Below, one piece after another: positions 60,193 to 64,000 of a DNA stretch of 64,000 bases. Under the pieces are notes generated by a model that saw only the letters and a list, made by a program, of their open reading frames with translations, was not told where the DNA came from and did no database searches. Each line of letters starts with the position of its first letter. The first letter of the stretch is position 1. Position numbers and translations under genes: made by a program. Source of the stretch: Amycolatopsis sp. DSM 110486 (lineage in GTDB: Bacteria; Actinomycetota; Actinomycetes; Mycobacteriales; Pseudonocardiaceae); contig NZ_CP080519.1 in the NCBI RefSeq assembly GCF_019468465.1, forward strand, positions 7,433,001 through 7,497,000, read 5' to 3'.

Positions 60193-61224
60193 ATGGACGA
60201 CGTTTTGGCCGAGGTGGCCGACCTGGGGCTGACCGCGAAGCTGACTCCGGTGGCGGGCGGGATCGCCGCCGTGTGGCGCTGCGACCTGCTGCGCGACGGC
60301 GTGGCGCTCTCGGCCGGGCCGGGCTACGGCGCGGGTGCCACCGCGGAACGCGACGCCGTGCTCGACGCGCTGACCCGCCGCTTCGGCGGCGCCGCCTGGC
60401 TGCGCCCGGCCGACGTGCGCGCGGTGCCGGCGCCGGAGCTGGCGACGGGCCCGCTGGCCGCCGACGAGACCGTGTGCTCCCTGGCCCGCTACACCGACCT
60501 GCCCGTCGGCACGCTCGCGTACCGGCGGCTGATGCCGACCGGCCTCGGCCCGGTCGCCGCCGTGCCGGCCGTGCTCGCGATCACCGACTACGGCCGAGCC
60601 GGGCACCTGCTGCTGCGCCACTCCGTGGGCGACGTCGTGGGCTACGACGCCCTCGGGACCCGGCCGGCCGCCGCTTCGTGGGGCGCCGCGACGACCAGCG
60701 CCGAGGCGACCGTGCGCGCGCTGATCGGCCTGCTCGACCACAACGCCCACGAGTCGATGCTCGCCGGTGCCCGCCCGGCGCTGCTCGACCCGGCCGGCCT
60801 GCCCTCGGACCTGGCCGCGCTGCTCGCCTCCGCGTCGCTCGCCGCGGGCGGGCCCGTGCGCGTCGCCGACCTCACGCCCCAGCTCGGCGTGCCCGCCTAC
60901 CTGGCCGGCGACCGCGCCGCCTGGGGCGCCGGCGTGTCGTTCAGCCGGCGGTGCGCCCTGACCGACGCGTTGACCGGCCTGCTGCGCCGCCGCGCCGCGA
61001 CCCCGGCCGCCCGGTACCCGGCCCTGGCCGAGGCCGCGGAATTCGTGCCGTTCCGGGAGAACAACCTCTCCGGCACGGCGCCGGAGCTGCTGGCCGAGCT
61101 CCTGGACAGCCTCGCCGCGCGGGAACTGACGGCCTACCTGCGCGAGCACCACACCGGCCGGGTGTCGGTGGTCCACGTGTTGGTGCCGGGGCTGCGGTGC
61201 CGGGAGGGGCTCACTTCGGTGTGA
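60193..61224 (+). CDS. YcaO-like protein with a degenerate ATP site
   Basis: A protein of about 343 residues. It shows the overall YcaO plan: an early [21 protein letters not shown] segment, a middle [30 protein letters not shown] and a late [32 protein letters not shown], ending [14 protein letters not shown]. In active YcaO enzymes the middle segment carries an ExxER motif that binds ATP and magnesium; here that reads LLDHNA. It may be a scaffold or a substrate-binding YcaO relative. No RiPP precursor was recognised nearby. The start is uncertain: the ATG at 60193 lacks a clear ribosome-binding site, and GTG codons at 60100 and 60115 are in frame. Confidence 0.6.
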   Translation: MDDVLAEVADLGLTAKLTPVAGGIAAVWRCDLLRDGVALSAGPGYGAGATAERDAVLDALTRRFGGAAWLRPADVRAVPAPELATGPLAADETVCSLARYTDLPVGTLAYRRLMPTGLGPVAAVPAVLAITDYGRAGHLLLRHSVGDVVGYDALGTRPAAASWGAATTSAEATVRALIGLLDHNAHESMLAGARPALLDPAGLPSDLAALLASASLAAGGPVRVADLTPQLGVPAYLAGDRAAWGAGVSFSRRCALTDALTGLLRRRAATPAARYPALAEAAEFVPFRENNLSGTAPELLAELLDSLAARELTAYLREHHTGRVSVVHVLVPGLRCREGLTSV

Positions 61225-61317
61225 TCCGGGGCAACCCGCTGAACCGCTCGGCGTTTCCGTCCGTGTAAGGAAGAGGAGCACCGGCCGCCGTGCCGGTTTC
61301 GGGCGGAAAGGAACCCC

Positions 61318-63003
61318 GTGTCACTCTTCACGCGCACCGACGATCGCGAGCAGTCCGGAGTGGAGGAACCGGACCCCGCGCCGCCGGAGCGCGGTCGGGC
61401 GCGGCGCGTGACGGCTGTGGTGCTGACGGTGCTGGCGTGCCTGCTCGTGTTGTTCGCGTTGGTGGCGCCGAACAACCTGGTGGAGCTCTCGCCCGCGGCG
61501 TTCGTCCGGATTCCGGTGGAGGCGCTGGTCGTCACGGCGCTCGCGTTGGTGCTGCCGCCGCGGTGGCGGCGCGTGCTGGCCGGCGTGGTCGGCGCGGTGC
61601 TCGGCGTGCTGACGGTGCTGAAGCTCGTGGACATGGGGTTCAACGAGGTGCTCTCGCGCCCGTTCGACCCGATCTTCGACTGGAGCTTCGTGAGCGCGGG
61701 GCTCGACTTCCTGCGTGGTGAGGTCGGCGGCGCCGGGGCGATCGCCTCCGCGGTGGGCGTGGTGCTGCTGATCCTGGCGGTGGTCGTGTTCACGACGCTC
61801 GCCGCGATGCGGCTCACGCGTCTGGCGGCCGGGCGGCGCACGGCGTCGACGCGCGTGGTGGCGGTGCTCGGGGTCGTGTGGATCGTCGCGGCGGTGTTCG
61901 GGGTGCAGCTCGCGCCCGGGCAGCCGATCGCGTCGCGCAGTGCGGCCGCGCTTGCCTTCGACGACATCCGGCAGGTCGGGACCGACCTGCACGACAAGCA
62001 GGACTTCGCGGCGCAGCTGGCCGACGACCCCTTCGCCAACACTCCGGGCGACCAGTTGTTGCAGGGGTTGAAGGGCAAGGACGTGCTGCTGACCTTTGTG
62101 GAGAGTTACGGCCGCTTCGCGATCGAGGGCTCCGACATCGCCCCGGCCATCGACGCCCAGCTCGACCAGGAGACGAAGAGCCTGCAGACGGCCGGGTTCG
62201 CGGCGAAGAGCGGTTTCCTGGACTCGTCGACCTTCGGCGGCGGCAGCTGGCTCGCGCACTCGACCGTCCAATCGGGAACGTGGGTGGACAACCAGCAGCG
62301 CTACAACGACCTCCTGGCGAGCAACCGGCTTTCGCTGACGCGCGCGTTCGGCAAGGCCGGCTGGAAGACGGTGCAGGACGTGCCGGCCCACACGATGCCG
62401 TGGCCGGAAGGCAAGTACTACGGGTTCCAGCAGTACTACGACTTCCACACTGTCGGCTACCAGGGCCCGGGCTACGCGTACGCCACGATGCCCGACCAGT
62501 ACACGCTGTCCTTCCTGCAGCGCACCGAACTCGCCGCACAGAACCGCAAACCCGTGATGGCCGAGGTCGACTTCGTGTCGAGCCACGCGCCGTGGTCGCC
62601 GCGCCCGTCGCTTGTGGACTGGAACAAGGTCGGCGACGGCTCGATCTTCGACCCGCAGCCGGCGATGGGCGAGGACCCGGAGCAGGTGTGGAAGGACCCG
62701 AGCCAGATCCGCGACGCCTACGGCAAGGCGATCCAGTACACGCTCTCGACGCTGACGTCCTACCTGCAAACCTACGGCAACGACAACACGGTGCTGGTGT
62801 TCCTGGGCGACCACCAGCCGCCCGTGGTCACGCCGGCCGGGGTGACGCACCAGGTTCCGATCACCATCGTGGCGAAGGACCCGGCGGTGCTGAACCGGGT
62901 GTCGTCGTGGAACTGGACCGACGGCATGCGCCCGGCGGCCAACGCGCCGGTATGGCGCATGGACACCTTCCGGGACCGGTTCCTGACCGCGTTCGCCAAG
63001 TAA
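61318..63003 (+). CDS. Membrane-anchored sulfatase/phosphoethanolamine-transferase-fold enzyme
   Basis: A 561-residue protein. Residues about 28-190 contain about four to five membrane helices (AVVLTVLACLLVLFALVAP and others). The outer domain has the alkaline-phosphatase-superfamily layout: DVLLTFVESYGR, a SSTFGGGSWLAHSTVQSG region with the likely nucleophile, DFVSSHAPW and the metal motif FLGDHQPP. It resembles LtaS-type or sulfatase-like transferases acting on envelope polymers. No formylglycine-type CxPxR motif is present, which favours transferase chemistry over sulfate hydrolysis. GTG start, GGAAAGGA upstream. Confidence 0.8.
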   Translation: MSLFTRTDDREQSGVEEPDPAPPERGRARRVTAVVLTVLACLLVLFALVAPNNLVELSPAAFVRIPVEALVVTALALVLPPRWRRVLAGVVGAVLGVLTVLKLVDMGFNEVLSRPFDPIFDWSFVSAGLDFLRGEVGGAGAIASAVGVVLLILAVVVFTTLAAMRLTRLAAGRRTASTRVVAVLGVVWIVAAVFGVQLAPGQPIASRSAAALAFDDIRQVGTDLHDKQDFAAQLADDPFANTPGDQLLQGLKGKDVLLTFVESYGRFAIEGSDIAPAIDAQLDQETKSLQTAGFAAKSGFLDSSTFGGGSWLAHSTVQSGTWVDNQQRYNDLLASNRLSLTRAFGKAGWKTVQDVPAHTMPWPEGKYYGFQQYYDFHTVGYQGPGYAYATMPDQYTLSFLQRTELAAQNRKPVMAEVDFVSSHAPWSPRPSLVDWNKVGDGSIFDPQPAMGEDPEQVWKDPSQIRDAYGKAIQYTLSTLTSYLQTYGNDNTVLVFLGDHQPPVVTPAGVTHQVPITIVAKDPAVLNRVSSWNWTDGMRPAANAPVWRMDTFRDRFLTAFAK

Positions 63004-63049
63004 GAGGCCGGTCGCTGCGCGCCGCACGGGCATCGGGGAAGCTGTCGGG

Positions 63050-63676
63050 GTGGACGACGATTCGGCGGAACGGACGGGCTATCGGCGGTCGGCGGGGTCG
63101 CCGCGCGGGGAGGCGCGGCGGCGCGAGCTGCTGGCGCGTGTGACGGACGACCTCGCCGTGAACGGCCTCGTCGACTTCTCCCTGCGGCGCGCGGCGCGGG
63201 CGGCCGGCACCACGCACAAAGTGCTGCTCTACCACTTCGCCGGAGCGGAGGACCTGCTCGCGCAGGCCGTGTTCGCGTTGCGCGACCGCCGGATCGGCAA
63301 CGCGCTCGCGGCCATGGCCGACGGCGCGAAGCAGCGCACACTCGCCGGCCGCGTGCGCGTGGCGTGGCAGACGCTGCGTGACGAGGAGCCGGGTCTGCGC
63401 CGCGTGCTCGACCAGGCCGTCGGGCTCACCATGTACGACCCCGAGCGCTACGCCGACCTCGGCCGCGGCTCGACGCGGCAGTACCTGGACCTGCTGGTGT
63501 CGTTCTGCCCCCAGTCGTGGCCCGAGCAGCGCAAACGGGAGGTGGCCGAGCTCGTGCTGGCGACGCTGCGCGGGTTCGTCGTGCACCGCCTGACCAGCGA
63601 CGATCCCGGCGGCGCCGACGCGGGCTTCGCGGCGCTGGAGCGGGCGCTGGAACGGGAGGAAGCCGCGGGGGACTGA
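63050..63676 (+). CDS. TetR-family transcriptional regulator
   Basis: A 208-residue TetR protein with GTG start. The N-terminal helix-turn-helix reads VNGLVDFSLRRAARAAGTTHKVLLYHFAGAEDLLAQAVF, followed by a variable ligand domain. A perfect 14-bp palindrome lies 46 bp downstream of its stop and upstream of the following hydrolase gene, a likely target. Confidence 0.85.
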   Translation: MDDDSAERTGYRRSAGSPRGEARRRELLARVTDDLAVNGLVDFSLRRAARAAGTTHKVLLYHFAGAEDLLAQAVFALRDRRIGNALAAMADGAKQRTLAGRVRVAWQTLRDEEPGLRRVLDQAVGLTMYDPERYADLGRGSTRQYLDLLVSFCPQSWPEQRKREVAELVLATLRGFVVHRLTSDDPGGADAGFAALERALEREEAAGD

Positions 63677-63721
63677 GCCGCTCGGGTGGTTTCCCGGGGC
63701 GGCGGGACTGGACGCGTTTGC

Positions 63722-63735
63722 GAACCACGTGGTTC
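63722..63735. promoter_or_regulatory. Perfect palindrome GAACCACGTGGTTC, probable TetR operator
   Basis: A 14-bp perfect palindrome between the TetR gene and the alpha/beta hydrolase gene, 96 bp upstream of the latter's start. Its size and symmetry match TetR-family operators. Confidence 0.65.
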
Positions 63736-63830
63736 ACTTCTGGCGGGGCGAACGACCGGGAGGTCCGCATGGGGTGTCGGCGAGCACGGTTCGGGGAGCA
63801 CGGCGGTCCGTCCGCGGGGGAGGCGGGCGA

Positions 63831-64000
63831 ATGAACGAGATCGAGCTGTCCGCGGGGACGATCGAGTACGAGGACACGGGCGGCGACGGGCCGGTTCTGG
63901 TGTTCCTGCACGGGTTGCTGATGGACTCGTCGCTGTGGGCGGAGACGATCGCGGATCTCGCGGGGGAGTTCCGGTGTGTCGCGCCGACGTTGCCGCTCGG
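63831..64000 (+). CDS. Alpha/beta hydrolase (partial, runs off the window)
   Basis: The first 56 residues are visible: MNEIELSAGTIEYEDTGGDG, then PVLVFLHGLLMDSSLWAETIADL. The HG-x-x-M-D-S oxyanion-turn region and preceding strands are those of an alpha/beta hydrolase. A GGGGGAGG site precedes the ATG. Nucleophile and histidine lie outside. Probably regulated by the upstream TetR protein. Confidence 0.8.
   Translation, partial: MNEIELSAGTIEYEDTGGDGPVLVFLHGLLMDSSLWAETIADLAGEFRCVAPTLPL

Noticed and set aside
56512..63003. A complete RiPP biosynthetic cluster
   Set aside because: No precursor peptide, dehydrogenase, protease or export gene was found beside the YcaO-like gene, and its ATP site looks degenerate.

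Overview
The window is 64 kb of very GC-rich DNA with strong third-position GC, frequent GTG starts, ATGA/GTGA overlaps and many family types typical of filamentous actinomycetes (AfsR-like regulators, Tat-exported hydrolases, a DasR-type operator, DipZ, a hopanoid operon). It is best explained as a chromosomal piece of a Pseudonocardiaceae-like organism, plausibly Amycolatopsis. That is inference from content, since no rRNA or other marker gene is present. No rRNA, tRNA, CRISPR, prophage or transposase was seen.

Layout. 1-2.8 kb: partial rhodanese-type sulfurtransferase, then secreted polysaccharide degraders (GH64 beta-1,3-glucanase and an AA10 LPMO with a perfect DasR palindrome upstream). 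2.9-8.6 kb: a LysR regulator divergent from a four-gene catabolic operon (GalD-like dehydratase, maleylacetate-reductase-like Fe-ADH, D-2-hydroxyacid dehydrogenase, MHS-type symporter). 8.6-12.9 kb: a MarR regulator and a single-chain, two-half ABC exporter. 13-24 kb: acyl-CoA synthetase, DipZ, a CGNR protein, then a plus-strand series (DinB, Ohr, alpha/beta hydrolases, DJ-1/AraC regulator, ABM protein, PuuE-like deacetylase, NTF2-like protein, enoyl-reductase-like MDR).

24.1-32.6 kb is a tightly coupled hopanoid operon read hpnC-hpnD-hpnE-polyprenyl synthase-shc-hpnG/ispH-hpnH. It runs from FPP to squalene, hopene and side-chain-extended C35 hopanoids; HpnG is fused to the MEP-pathway enzyme IspH. 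A PucR-type regulator is divergent. 34-39 kb holds lipid or envelope genes: an SDR, a VC0807-type membrane protein, a DMT/NIPA-like transporter and an 816-residue fusion of an MGDG-synthase-like glycosyltransferase with a WS/DGAT-like acyltransferase. 39-43.4 kb: DUF427, msrB-msrA, and a LysR/MFS pair around a 19-bp palindrome.

43.4-48.9 kb is a stress block: anti-sigma kinase, PP2C phosphatase and STAS protein in one overlapping operon, then CsbD and DUF6131 genes, each preceded by a GTTT-N15/16-GGGTA promoter of the SigB/SigF type, and a MocR-like regulator that has lost the PLP lysine. 49-54.5 kb looks eroded: a polysaccharide deacetylase with an internal deletion, a two-component pair whose response regulator is frameshifted, a truncated DUF2071 gene and three 30-bp tandem repeats. 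54.5-64 kb: a zinc-independent L33 gene with a strong terminator, a secreted sialidase, an AfsR-like STAND regulator, an orphan LuxR protein, a degenerate YcaO-like protein, a membrane sulfatase-fold enzyme, a TetR regulator and a partial hydrolase.

The observations I consider most unusual are the HpnG-IspH fusion, the glycosyltransferase-acyltransferase fusion, the degenerate YcaO protein beside two regulators, the lysine-less MocR protein, and the repeat-associated gene decay.
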